Source: Bombyx mori (lineage: Eukaryota; Arthropoda; Insecta; Lepidoptera; Bombycidae). From it: DNA of 64,000 nt. Position numbers and translations under genes: made by a program. Positions 21,026-33,220 of this stretch are shown here, piece by piece. The stretch spans positions 15,190,001 to 15,254,000 of the forward strand of contig NC_085107.1 in NCBI RefSeq assembly GCF_030269925.1, written 5' to 3'. The notes beneath the pieces are model-generated. The model had not been told where the DNA came from and made no database searches. It worked only from the letters and a program-made list of their open reading frames with translations. Every line of letters starts with the position of its first letter. Position 1 is the stretch's first letter.

Positions 21026-24000
21026 AAACTTGTTTTTATGCAAAAGGTTCTAACACACCTTCTTATCTATCATTGGTTTTGTAACTATTAAAAAATATGA
21101 TCGACGCAAAATGACAGACTGTAGACTTACTAAACTAAACTTTAAAGAAAATAAGTTAATCTAAAACGACTTGATCGATATCTTGCACCCCAGGATCGAC
21201 CATGCGACTTAATCATCATGAAATCATAGCAATCACACAGATTGATTTCAATTTGATCTATTTTTGTACGAGTATGTACATATTGGTGGTAAACCTTTTG
21301 CAACACTAACAACACTACATAAATTTAATAATAAGATGATGATAAAAATTTAATCTCTGGCAAAAGCCGGAAAAGCAAATAAAAATTAAAATTATTATAC
21401 AAGCACACATCTTGAGTTCGAACCGGACCTAGACAGACTGGCGTAAGTTATGCCATACTAATGAGACCTGAAGTTGACGCATGCGAACTGAAAATCGACG
21501 CTATGGAAACCTACTTTTGAATTCAAATATGTGTCGTTGGAACACAAATCTCCACTTGATTATACTCTCCTGGTATTTTGTCTAGCAATTGGCGAGACTT
21601 TACACGTGTAACGTTTTGTAAAATATATTATTTATGTAAATTTTCACTTTCAATCAATTGCCCTTCAGTCGCGTTTTGTCATATTAGTTTTATGCGATAT
21701 GAGTAATTGCTAGGATTTACTTAATCGCCTCTTTCTTATTAATTAATAGGTATATTTATTCTAGTAGAATTTAAAAGCGTTAAATTGATTTTTGAATATG
21801 AGATCACAAAATTAGCGGAATCAAACTTTATAATTAGATACCTACATTCGGATCATCTTGTTTGTAATATAAACACACTCGTTTACTTTTAATGTTCATC
21901 AAACGTTAAATGAGAAATGATTTTCAAATTTATTGATTTAATTCATTGCCATGTACTTTTAACATCCAATCTAATATATAAACTACATACTACATAGTTT
22001 AATACTGAGCTCCTACGCATTGCCGAATATTAGATAAAAATATGAGTTTAATTTAGTTTTTTTTTTGTTAATCGTATTCTGAAACCTTTAATCTCTTCTA
22101 CTGCTATGGTGTCCTGGTAAGTTGCATAATGAAATATGCGCAGGTAGGTGCATTCAGTGCACAGCTGCAGTAGTTTTAGCCCGCTAAGTCGATGCAAGTT
22201 TTACCTTGCAGTACTTTTTTGTATACGGCCTCATAGTGAAATATAGATAAATAGTAAAGTTTAATTATAAAAAGAACAAACCTTTGTTAATATTTCATTT
22301 AGTCTTTTTATTAAGATTTTACGGCTTGGTCATGAGACCTTCAAGCCAGATCTTATTTTGTCTCTTAAATTCTATTATATGCAAAATGATATAGAGCGAA
22401 ATGAGATGAAGTTGATTAATTTGAGACTTTAATCAACTGAGACGAAATTAGATGAACCGAGATAGGATGGGATAAAATAAAGTCACAGTAAAATGGTGAT
22501 TACTTACTTTTCCAGTGGACTTTTTGGAAAAAACCGAGAAACTACGGTCACTAGCTTTGTTTGCAGAAATACTAAAATAAAACCATTTACACAACCTCAC
22601 TCTTGGCGTTCCCCTCAAAATGCCTGTTTCGTCTATCATTGGCTTGCAATTCACAGATAAATAATAACAGGCCAGTTTAGTGGCAGAGCAAAGGGTTCGA
22701 GGATAAAATATTTTTTTTGCTGTAGATAGATAAACGAGTTCATGATCTAGCCGGTAATAAATGGTTATCAGAGCCCATAGAAATCATCTTCAGTCTTAAT
22801 ATTTTGTGTATAATGCTTATTTCACCATTCGAACTGGAATACAAGGTTAGTACTTCATAAAACAAATGAGAAGATTTTGGGACCAAGTAGATTGAAGTAT
22901 TAAATTTAAGAAATCGTTTCAACATTTAATTTTGTTCTTTAACATTAGATTTTCAAATCATAAATAAATTAAAAATATATGAAGTGTTTTTGATACGAAA
23001 AAATGGCTTCTCATACTCAAAGGTTTCAAAATTAGGGCAGATATTTTTTATAATCATCACACAAATTCACCTAATTTCGTAGTGCTTATGTCAATCGTTA
23101 AATTATGGCTAAAACGCAATGCGATACTCGATTGTCTGATCGGTCAGACTGACATATACTCTCAATACTGTTGTTAGACGCCGCCAGTTCTAACCCTAGC
23201 AGCGGACTACCAACAATACCTTCATTCCAAAAAAAAATGAGAGCAAGTCGACGTTCGTATGCTTACTGGGCCCATAAAAATATTCTTTATTACAAAAACA
23301 ATCATTGTTAAGTAAAGCAGTACTTAAGTTCAATCTATCCATTGCATGCATTTTCGTCATTTTATGGGAAGTGCATTGCTCAAGGAAAAACCTAGCGAGA
23401 ATCGATTAATTGTTTGAATGCGGTTGAGTCTGCTTTATCGATATTGATTTTTCACAAGACCGTCCCAACAACGACGCAAGGTTTTCAGCGTTCACGTAAA
23501 TCTTTATTCAACCAGAAATAGCTTGAAGAGGTATCGTTAGCATCTGTGTATTATCATAGAGAGTGATTTTGTACGTGCTTTTAATTTTTTTTACTATCTT
23601 ATTATAAGCTGTCTAAAATTCAAAAAAGTGTTCGAAATCATCAGAATTTCTATCACAGTGCCTATCGTCGTATCTAATAAACTACATAATTTGGTGAACA
23701 TGAAGAACAATTCTAAGGTCTAAAAGTTTCTAGACTTTTTTAATTCCTCTATCACTAGTATCAGCTACGCACAGATCTTTGACAGATTGAATTTAAAAAA
23801 AAAACATAAAAAAAAACCTTTCTGCTCCTTATAGTAGTGACAGTCAAAAATTAGTTTAGACCCTGTCGCGAATGTTATAGCAAGACTGCTATAGTTAAGA
23901 TCTTACAGGTTCACTAGGTGCTTAATATAGGCCATACATAGTGGTAGAAAAACGTATTGCGGTGGTCTGAATATAACATATAAATAGAAATTCAAATAAA

Positions 24001-24192
24001 CTTACAAATATATGTAATTAGATTGTGTAATTCTTAAGACTACATTTTTGTACTACTTAATAATTAATTAAATACCTACTAACAAAATTTATGACACAAT
24101 CTACGTATAGCATTTATATTTTGGTTATGTAAAAATTATGACGTGTTTTAAATAAAACGGATTCTACGACCTTATATCATAAAATATATAGC
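21026..24192. other. Gene-poor stretch, mostly unique AT-rich sequence
   Basis: About 3.2 kb without a gene I can support. It holds one strongly diverged Bm1-like fragment (22710-22870). A 64-bp interval on the minus strand (22508-22571) has good splice sites on both sides but no recognisable protein; see findings. Confidence 0.4.
22710..22870 (-). mobile_element. Strongly diverged Bm1 fragment
   Basis: TTTTTTTTGCTGTAGATAGA, GGTTATCAGAGCCCATAGAA and TTCGAACTGGAATACAAGG follow the order of reverse Bm1 with many substitutions. Confidence 0.55.
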
Positions 24193-24300
24193 AGGATTCA
24201 CATGGTGATCCGCGCGCCCCCTAGGCGCGGGGACCTCGTAGGAGGTTCGGCCCCCGGCCCGAAAAAAAAAAAAAAAAAAAAAAAGGATTCACATGGTGAT
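24193..24300 (+). mobile_element. Tiny retro-insertion with poly-A and 17-bp target duplications
   Basis: AGGATTCACATGGTGAT occurs at 24193-24209 and again at 24284-24300 (the first A of the right copy could belong to the tail). Between them lie only about 52 bp of very GC-rich sequence (CCGCGCGCCCCCTAGGCGCG ... CCCCCGGCCCG) and a run of about 22 A. This is the 3' end of a GC-rich LINE, or a retrocopied RNA, cut off almost at the tail. The source is not recognised; an R1-clade 3' end is a guess from composition. Confidence 0.85.
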
Positions 24301-24383
24301 GTCTAAAGGCTGCGTCTACCACCTGACACCGTTGATATCGTGAACAGTCGGCCGATCAACAGCAACACAAAATAATAATAGTA

Positions 24384-24634
24384 TTTTTATTTATTTTTTA
24401 TTGCTGAGATGGGTGGACGAGCTCACGGCCCATCTGATGTTAAGTGGTCACCGAAGTCTACAGACATCTACAACGTAAATGCGTTATTCACCTTGAGATA
24501 TAAGTTCTAAGGTCTCAGTATAGTTACAACGGCTGCCCCACCCTTCAACTGAAACGCATTACTGCTTCACGGCAGAAATAGGCGGGGTGGTGATACCTAC
24601 CGGTGCGGACTCACAAGAGGTGCTACCACCAGTA
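24384..24634 (-). mobile_element. Bm1 SINE, 5'-truncated, minus orientation
   Basis: Reverse 3' part of Bm1: ATTTTTTATTGCTGAGATGG to GGTGCTACCACCAGTA. Confidence 0.88.
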
Positions 24635-25886
24635 TAAGTCTGATACATGCCTTCCTTGAAGAAATTGCATTTTTTTTTCTCTACCTAATCGTTAGCATCC
24701 TAAGGAGTTATTCCAAATACGCACCGACTGGTAAATGAACTCACGGGGCCTTCTAGGCCCCTACTAGCTTAACCCTTCTAGACTACCAAGGTACCATATA
24801 CGTGTTTTTGTTCCAGACACACTTAAGTGCAGGTTTGTATATTGTTCCTATATTTTGAGTCACTGTCACACAGTACAGTAAAGGGAACGGTTGAAGTTAG
24901 TTTAATGATCCAAGCACGTGTTTGAGAAAACATTTCAAGGTTCTGAAGAATCCGGAAGGTCTTGAAGCGTGAATCATTATACTTAGACAGACACTATAGC
25001 TACAAACACCTGGTACATATAGATACTTGCAGTCATGTTTTTATCCCGCTATATGGACGACCGGAATCAAATTTAAAACATCGAATGCGTTAACTATGCG
25101 ATAAGTCGACATTTTATTTTTCTATTTAACTTTATAGACACGAACGTTTATGGACACGTTTGAAGACAATATTTTTAAATACATTTTAAATTCGAAAAGC
25201 TCACATTATTCGTATAATTTCGGTAGTGTTCCACTTTGGTGTAAGTAGGTAAGAGAAAAACATTTTATTCCAGGTAAAAAATTTATAGAAACAGCTCCTG
25301 CAGAACTCAATGGCCACTTGACGTGACGTGGCCCAGAACATCGTATAAGTGATAGCAGCCCGTCAGTGTCGACAACCGTCTCGAGTGGTTTTTAAGTAGG
25401 CAATATTTTTTTTTTAAAGATATTATGCTCCTAATTTGTGGGTGATTAATTATTTCAACGCGTGTGGGAGTCAGTCAATCCGAAGTACGAGTGTTTGAAG
25501 TACCCACGTAGTTGTACTAAATCCATGATTTTATTTTCAGCTTTAGTTAGATATTTATCAGAGAATTTCTGAATGACCACTCTTGTTGAGATTTCACGTT
25601 TATGCATTTTCTAAGTATTGTTTTTTAATTATTTTTGGGTTTTGGTTCGCGATTTCCTACGTACAAACCTATTAATGTGACAGGTGTAATGAATAACGTT
25701 GTAAACTCAATTCTAGCTAAAAATGATGAATGCTATTCCTTGCATATATCGAATTATCGAAACATTCCAATTAAACGATGGATTTAATTACCTAAAATTG
25801 TTTTCTCAAAGACAAGACAACTAAACTAAAAACCCAGCGGAAAACAATGGGAAGCTTTTCCCACTCTATACAAATTCGAGTTTTTT
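24635..25886. other. Intergenic, nothing recognised
   Basis: AT-rich sequence between two Bm1 copies without a supported gene, RNA or repeat. Confidence 0.4.
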
Positions 25887-26136
25887 ACTGGTGGCAGGAC
25901 ATCTTGTGAGTCCGCGCGGGTAGGTACCACCACCTTGCCTATTTCTGCAGTGAAGCAGTAATGCGTTTCGGTTTGAAGGGCGGGGCAGCCGTTGTAACTG
26001 TACTGAGACTTTAGAACTGATATCTCAAGGTGGGTGGCGCATTTACGTCGTAGATGTCTATGGGCTCCAGTAACCACTTAACACCAGGTGGGCTGTGAGC
26101 TCATCCACCCAACTAAGCAATTTAAAAAAAAAAAAA
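25887..26136 (+). mobile_element. Bm1 SINE, 5'-truncated, plus orientation
   Basis: Starts at ACTGGTGGCAGGACATCTTG and ends CAACTAAGCAATTTAAAAAA with a poly-A tail. An 83-codon minus-strand frame over it is only the complement of the SINE. Confidence 0.88.
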
Positions 26137-26970
26137 CTTTTACGCGATCGAGAAGTAATAAAATTCGCACTAGGTACACTTAGTTACTTTTTTCCGTCGT
26201 TTTAACACGTCAGTTATTATAGTCAGTATTATAGGAAAAAATTAACTTATTTTATTATTCCTTCATACTGACGAGAAACTCGTTCTATTTTGATATTTTT
26301 TTTTACTTATTCATTTTCGTGGGTCTAAAACATTTATATTGCCATAGTTATGCGAACGATACAGGCTATCCCGTCAAATCGAATACAACGTCAAAGTATT
26401 ACTGGGCTACAGACGAAAATTTCAGCTGATAATAAATAGAATAACAAGTTAAATATTTTAATAAATGTATTTATAAAATGAATTAAGAACATATATTATA
26501 GTTTTAAATGTCCAAACTTATAACAAAATTATTACTTTTGGTTTTTATTTAAAAACATTGGGTTGTATTTTTTCCAGAGTTTAAATTTGCTGATTCTTGA
26601 AAATCGTCAGTCCTGCGTTTCAAATTCGAACGCACGATCGATATAAATAGGCAAACCGCTGGTACAGCGCGGACTTCACGGTCGCCCTGCTACTTGTAGT
26701 ACCAAAAATGTAATTAGCACTAGCGCAAACCATTCGACCACCGGTCTCAATATGTTTTACCGACTATTCAGCTCAGATTTGTTGGACGAAATACTCATTA
26801 TACCAGCGCAACTTAAACCTCGACATGATGTTTCAATATGAGTGGCGACATTTATGTTACATCCATAAGTTCTGCTAACCGCTGTTATGGTGCAAAACTT
26901 GTAAAACTATTCGGAAAACCAGCTTCGGCATAAAATTACACAGAGACGACTACGAATAGTTTTATAGAAG
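26137..26970. other. Intergenic, nothing recognised
   Basis: No coding frame, RNA gene or repeat match seen. Confidence 0.4.
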
Positions 26971-27223
26971 ACTAGCTGTACCCGTCCACTTCGCTGGGCA
27001 TTTAAAATTAACATTACTATTTCTCACCCCCATAAAGATTCTCATCATTAACTCCCCCGCAACAGGTGTAAGGAGTCCAACACTCATATAAATGTCTAGC
27101 CTATCAATTAAGTACACGTATTTTCTACATAGATACCAAGTTTCAAGTCAATCAGATGCATGGTTCAGTAGTTATAACGGAACATTCGTAAAAATCACTG
27201 TAGACTTATATATTAGTATAGAT
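26971..27223 (+). mobile_element. Short dispersed element, copy 1 (Helitron- or MITE-like)
   Basis: Starts ACTAGCTGTACCCGTCCACT, ends TATATTAGTATAGAT, and is matched almost throughout by 28465-28720. This type, opening with CTAGCTG.CCCG and closing with ATTAGTATAGAT, is dispersed in many moth and butterfly genomes. It has no coding capacity. The class is uncertain. Confidence 0.7.
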
Positions 27224-27480
27224 TCTTTAAATATATAAACATTTAACCTTACTCTATTACTACTACTACATTTAAAACAATACCGACATATCCGGAAAGT
27301 CACAATAAAACTAAAAAGTCGTAAGAAACCGTAAAAACAACAATCTTTATTAATCCTAAATAAGTCTAATAAATCTAAATAATAATTTTGTAAAATTCAC
27401 GCTATTTGTCACGGAACTCTAAACGGCATGACCGATTTTGTTTTAGTTTCTTATATGTGTTTGGAATGGCTTAGATTAAC

Positions 27481-27939
27481 TTTTTTTTTATTGCTTAGAT
27501 GGGTGGACGAGCTCACAGTCAACCTGGTGTTAAGTGGTTACTGGAGCTCATAGACATCTACAGCGTATTTACGCTGCCATTTGGCATTTGCGCCACCCAC
27601 CTTGAGATATAACTTCTAAGGTTTCAAGTATAGTTACAACGGCTGCCCCACCCTTCAAACCGAAAAGCATTACTGCTTCACGACAGAAATAGGCGGAGTG
27701 GTGGTACCTACCCGTGCGGACTCACAAGAGATCCTACCACCAGTAATTAAGCAAATTATAATTTTGCTGGTCTAATTTTTATTATACGATGTTATTTCTT
27801 CGCCGTAGAAGTCAATCGTGAACACTTGTTAAGTACGTGTTTCATTAGAAAAATTGGTACCCGCCAGGGATCCGAACACCGGTGCATCGCTAGATACGAA
27901 TGCACCGGACGTCTTATCCTTTAGGCCACAACGACTTCA
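27481..27939 (-). mobile_element. Bm1 SINE, near full length, minus orientation
   Basis: Poly-T end through GGATCCGAACACCGG (reverse B box) to GGCCACAACGACTTC (head). It has a small internal duplication near 27560-27592, where a GCGTATTTACGCTGCCATTT stretch interrupts the usual order. Confidence 0.9.
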
Positions 27940-28245
27940 AAAGGGCCCGATACTTGACGTTGCAATCGGGGTCTATCGGCTATAGGATTATTAACTATGT
28001 TTTTATGACTTGCCCCAGTATCCCTGATGATGAGATAGTTTACAATAGGATCCAGTAAGTGGTGCTACGATTAGATGTTATGTTTTTATTGATTTTGAGG
28101 GCATTGCAATATTTATATAGACAGAGAGATAATATTTTTTTACCAAAAACATGATTACCTTTAAATATAAGTCAACACGTAGGTATATTATTACAAAAGG
28201 CGGTCTTATTGGTCTTATCTTAAAGAAGATTGGGGAGCCATGATA
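27940..28245. other. Intergenic, nothing recognised
   Basis: Unique AT-rich sequence between two mobile elements. Confidence 0.35.
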
Positions 28246-28400
28246 TGTTTTTTATTGCCCTAGTAGGCAGACGAGCATACGGCCCACCTGATGGTGATGG
28301 TTACCGTCGCTCATGGACGTCAGCAATGCCAGGGGCAGAGCCAAGCTGCTGCCTACCGTTTAAGCGAAGTTGCTTAGCGATCCCATTAACCTAATTGTAT
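28246..28400 (-). mobile_element. Dispersed lepidopteran repeat fragment (3' end of a non-LTR element?)
   Basis: TTTTTTATTGCCCTAGTAGG, CGACGGCCCACCTGATGG-type and CAATGCCAGGGGCAGAGCCA blocks; a diverged partner lies at 40009-40145. Such fragments are frequent in moth genomes. The parent element is not certain. Confidence 0.6.
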
Positions 28401-28464
28401 CTAAATAAATAGATACTAACAGTAACACTTTTTATTGATACAAAAGTAACATTGTTATAACTTT

Positions 28465-28720
28465 ACTAGCTGTGCCCGTCCGCTTCGCTGGGCATTTAAA
28501 ATTAACATTGTTATTTCTCACCCCGATAAAGATTCTTATTATTAACGCTCCCGCAACTGGCGCAGGGAGTTCAACACTCATATAAATATTAGCCTATCCA
28601 TTAAGTGCATGTATTTTCCACATGGATACCAAGTTTCAAGTCAATCGGATGCATGGTTCAGTAGTTATAAACGGAACATCCGTATAAACCACTGTAGATT
28701 TATATATTAGTATAGAAGTA
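28465..28720 (+). mobile_element. Short dispersed element, copy 2 (Helitron- or MITE-like)
   Basis: Second copy of the family at 26971-27223, with the same start (ACTAGCTGTGCCCGTCCGCT) and the same end (TTATATATTAGTATAGA). Both copies lie in the same orientation about 1.5 kb apart. Confidence 0.7.
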
Positions 28721-29329
28721 TAGATATAGCTTTGAACTGTATGACAACCATAGGTGAATTTACAAGGTATCACACACAAACCTTAAAGGTTTTTGAAGCA
28801 TTTAATGTTGGGAAGCTCTGTAGTTGTTTATGGTCGACAATGTAAAGTAAATAAATAATAAATATTTACACGTCATGGCATACCCGCTAGTCCTTTTTAA
28901 TTTTTTAAGTGGTCCAAGTATGATGTTGAGCTAAACTATATCTGAATCACGTAAAAAGCGAGTAACTCATGTGTTCTTTAATTTTTTTAGGACCTATTAA
29001 AAAAAAAAGTTCCATCATTTATATAGCATCCAGCATATATTAACTTAAAATCCCTCTAATAAGGTTTTACGTATTCAATTACCCACCAATGACTTTAAGG
29101 CGGTAATCGTTATAAGAACATTTTGCCTGTCAATATGGGATTAGCAACTTTGAAGTTCAGAATAACATCTTTAGTTTTAAAGATAAATTAAATTTGTAAG
29201 AATTTTAATAAAAACAAAGATGGGAGACTGTGCGGTTTGCTAAATAATGAAGTTTTTTTTCACAATGTTATCATTGGTTTATTAAGATTGGACATAGATG
29301 TTTGAGTAAAGTGAAGCTCAAAAACTTAC

Positions 29330-30056
29330 CGTGCTCATTGGCGACAGCATATTGATAATTCGGTATGATGTCAGGCAAATCGTGATGAGGAGGTGGAGGT
29401 GAAGTTGGCGGCGGCCGGTATCCAGGCTCCACGGCACCATAGGCTAGAGGCCACTCCCGCTCACTCATTGTACCATACGTACAGTATTCACTGCCGTAGC
29501 CCAATTGTTGGCTTGTAGAGCCTGCGTGTGAATACGCACATGCACCGTAATCTATAGCTGGGCCACTGCTCGCTCCGGAACTGCTGCTGCCCGCAAGCTC
29601 ATAGCCGGTGGGCTGTGACGGCGGCAGCGTGGGCATCCCGCCGCCGCACAAATAACCGCCACTTCCAAATTGTGGCTTTAACGCTTGACATTTACGACGA
29701 AAGCCGCGCGGACGTCTTCTAAACGAACCTTCCTCGAACATAAACTCGGAGGAAGGATCGATGGTCCAATAGTGACCCTTTCCGGGCCGCCCCAAGCCTT
29801 TCGGCAATTTGACAAAGCATTCATTCAGGCTCAGATTGTGTCTCACAGAGTTCTTCCAGCCCTGGTAAGAGCTACGAAAGAAGGGGAACTGCTGCTGAAG
29901 AAAAGCGTAGATTTCGCTGAGCGTGAGTCGTTTATTAGGCGAATGTCGGATCGCCATGACTATAAGGGCTATGTAGGAGAAGGGTGGTTTCTCTTGGCGG
30001 CGCGTTGCAGGCGGGCGGCGCGCCGCCTCCTCTGTGGTTTGGTCCTCAGTCTTCAT
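29330..30056 (-). CDS. FoxF: Forkhead transcription factor FoxF (biniou type), first coding exon
   Basis: Sequence-specific nuclear transcription factor; FoxF proteins direct visceral mesoderm and gut muscle fate in insects. The exon reads 242 codons plus one base from the ATG at 30056 to a donor G|GTAAGT (last exon base 29330). The forkhead domain spans about residues 23-115: [26 protein letters not shown], recognition helix [15 protein letters not shown] (67-81), [10 protein letters not shown]. The wing-2 extension [17 protein letters not shown] separates FoxF from other Fox classes. Downstream is a Ser/Gly/Tyr/Pro-rich region. Reading past the donor hits a stop 19 codons on, so a second exon is expected at lower coordinates but I could not identify it. 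A GC-rich block at about 30060-30190 precedes the ATG and probably holds the 5' untranslated region and promoter. Confidence 0.93.
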
Positions 30057-30235
30057 GCGTAGGGGCGCGTGGGGAGCGCGTGTCGTGCGCGTCGGGACGC
30101 GAGCAAGCAGACAGTGCGCGCGCGTCGCTGCGGCCCATCACGGAGCGCGCCGCCCAGCGCCCGCCCCACCACACCCACCTCCGCTTCGCCACTCGCAAGG
30201 CTTATGCCAAAATCGACTCAGGGCAAAGCTTCTAA
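30057..30235 (-). promoter_or_regulatory. GC-rich 5' flank of FoxF (probable 5' UTR and promoter)
   Basis: Sudden GC- and CpG-rich stretch immediately upstream of the FoxF ATG, in otherwise AT-rich DNA. Open frames in several phases on the plus strand here are products of this composition. No TATA box was identified. Confidence 0.4.
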
Positions 30236-32817
30236 AGTCATTTACAACATTCTACACTGTTGTTACCATCAACTAAATCATGTTGATACCTTTTTACGTA
30301 CGAAATGATAAGAGAATTAGACTGGCCAGACAAGATTAAGTAGGTATTTTCAGGCGTTCTCATATCATTTCTGTTATAATTAACAACGAAGGTGCCGAAA
30401 CACAACAAACAAAAAACAAGATACAATAAATAAAACGTACTTAGCAAAATTTTCATTTATTTTTTCTTGTGTTCACAAACAAGACAGAAATGTCTCCTAT
30501 ACCTACAGATGCATACTTCTGGCGTACCCGGGCACACGTTAATACATCTAATTTCACAGTAACGAAAAAATAACAAAATATTCATTCTATCAAATGAAAT
30601 ATTAAATATGCGTAGGTATTTGTTTCCGCTGTTTCATTTTTAATTACGTTGATACAAAATTAAACGACACGCCACCAAACGGGCACGTGTAATAAAACTA
30701 AACTGGATTTCGGAACGGCATAGGATAGGCATAGATGTATACCTACTTACTTACTGTGATCTTTGCAAACCAAGTGTGTGCTAAAGACACAAATTAAAGA
30801 AAGCAGATAGATTAAAAGGCTTTTAAACGATGGTAAGGCTATTGCACTCTCGGATCCCCGTCTGGATTATCCACAAACTCGTACAAACATCCAAACAGCG
30901 GAAAACCCGCTTAGACAATAATATTTATCCGTCGCAAGGACGGCTGTCGAACGCCCGCTCTTGACCTAGCACAATTAAACCAAACATTTTACTAGAACTA
31001 TAAAACAGTTATACGACGTACACCAAATATTTACCATAAAGCGTAAACCAAAAGTTTTGCATTAAACTTGCCGGATTTATTTACTCGCAGTCGTGTAAAC
31101 TAATAATTGCATTTAGAAAAGAATCCTCTCTCGACGCGTTTAAGGTGTATTTTTGAGTGCGGGAAGTTGGTCCGACGTCGTTCGCTACTTCCTCGTGCTC
31201 CTCAAGCCGATGTGTAGGAAGTCCTCGTAACGGTCAGTAGTATACAAATTTCAGCTTTACTGTTCGTTAGTTAAACAAAAGCATCGTTCGTACAAAACAT
31301 TTCGAACGCCGGAAAATGCATTTGAATTGACTGAACAAGATATCTATTTTATGTTCGGATAGATAGCCGTTTTTTAAATTCAGTAAGTATTTGGTGATTA
31401 GTATGGCTTACTGAAAAACTGACAAAAAAACCACTTTGGAATTACTTAAATTTAACAAGTAGGTACCAACCTACATCAAAATCGTTTTAAAAGATTTCTA
31501 AATGGAAGTCACTTATTAGTATTTAACACTATATATATATATGAAATATGCCCTATCCAGTAAACGGTATTTATAATAATAAAAAATGGAATTGCCGCTA
31601 ATCCCCATTGCGAAATTTTTTTTAATGAAGAACGTTGTTCCCCAGCAGCGGCATTTAATGTGCGTGTTCGGTGACGTAATTTCGATGTGGTGATAAATAT
31701 ATAAATCATTATTATCGAATGCTGCTATAAATACGTGGTCGGTAGTGACGGAATGCTCTCGCGCCGGGTTGCTGATCTTTTCTGTAAACAATCGTCGCTG
31801 TAGTAAACATTAATACTATCACTATTGTAGCAAAAAAATCATTTTCTATGCATTAGAAGAAACTTTTTTCTATATCAGACATAAACGTGCACTTGATAAT
31901 TTCGTTTAGCTCTTAAAATCAACAGCCTTATGGATCGGACAGATATATCTAGTTGTGTTCAAAATACGATAATAATTTTGACATTATTATATGTATAAAT
32001 CGAAGGAATGTAAACTGGAATATGTGAAGTAATAAAATAAATTTAAAATGAATAACGTTATGATCAATGTAAAGTAAAAATCCTAATGGATTTTTTTCAA
32101 ACCAAAGTTTCCTATTGTTACAATAGGTATGGCGCGAATGACACATACAAAAGATACATAAGATGATGCTTTGAAATTCGAAGCTACTTTTCTCTTTCCA
32201 ACGCAATAATTCCAAGTAAAGACGAGCTAAAAGGAAGATACAATGTCTGACAGAATAGCCCGCAAGCTCCGCCCACAAGATGGCGCAGCGCGCGTCGTTG
32301 CACGCCACACATGTGCGCACGCGCAACCCGCGATCATTGCCTGATCTTGAACCCTCCATTCATCACCTTTTACGAGCTGGCAGTGTTCGAGCTTTTTACA
32401 GTTTCGCTTAATATTTTGGTGTACAATTAGACATTTTATATCTTCCTATTTAATTGATATTCAAACCATTACATATTGAAAGTCGAGAAAAACCTGGAAT
32501 TCACATTTTATGTTTTTGCTAAATCTACTTTTGTGACATACCCAAATTTTGTAAGGAAGACGTCTTAGTATACATTTTCATATTCGTTCAAATTTTTGTG
32601 CTCTGTAATTAAAGTTTTAATGAAAACGATAGAAAAGCAACAAATTAGTTTAGTTTTATTTTAAGGCTGTATACTCAAAATTATCTAAATGTCATAACAT
32701 TTTGAAAATAGTTCGAATGCGACTTTTACAATACATACAAGCACAAGACTTGACTTGACTTGACTACATGAATAATAAATAGAACCCAGGGTTTGTTTGT
32801 ATATGATAATTAAATTT
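30236..32817. other. Upstream intergenic region of FoxF
   Basis: About 2.6 kb of AT-rich sequence without a supported gene. A short GC-rich island around 32255-32345 (GGCGCAGCGCGCGTCGTTGC) stands out and could be regulatory. A 136-codon minus-strand frame over it has no recognisable domain. Confidence 0.35.
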
Positions 32818-33220
32818 GTATATCTTATCTTATCTTATCTTATATCTTTAAACGAGCAATTATTGTATATAAATACCTATATATACAATCTGAGTCTCGG
32901 AAACGGCTCCAACGATTTTCATAAAATTTAATATACCGACAGGGGATTTCGGGGGCGATAAATCGATCTAGCTACGATTTATTTTCAGAAAGTGTTGTTT
33001 TATTCGTGTTTTCAATAATCAACTTTATCGATAATTTTGATTTTTTCTTTAAATAACCAGTTCATATTTTTTTAATATTCTGTCGGTAAGATCGAAAAAT
33101 ATTATTCATATTTCATCATTTTAACAATATGTAATTCGTATTTAAATATAATTTCTAAAAAACATAGTTTATCAAAAATAAAAAAATACCGAGCGGAGCT
33201 CGGACATACTCTAGTGGTAA
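32818..33220 (+). mobile_element. Dispersed lepidopteran element, non-coding (Helitron-like?)
   Basis: Opens with a TATCT-type pentanucleotide run (32818-32847), then AACGAGCAATTATTGTATAT, GGCTCCAACGATTTTCATAA, GGGGGCGATAAATCGATCTA, and ends ATACCGAGCGGAGCTCGG. This combination is widely repeated in moth and butterfly genomes as non-autonomous elements. The class is not certain from one copy. Confidence 0.6.

Noticed and set aside
25826..26077. 83-codon minus-strand frame
   Set aside because: It is the complement of a Bm1 SINE.
29685..30308. Plus-strand frames of 80-125 codons over the FoxF exon and its GC-rich flank
   Set aside because: They are antisense or composition-driven shadows of the forkhead exon and its upstream GC-rich region.
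31949..32359. 136-codon minus-strand frame starting in a GC-rich island
   Set aside because: No domain, no splice context, and the downstream two thirds have AT-driven composition.
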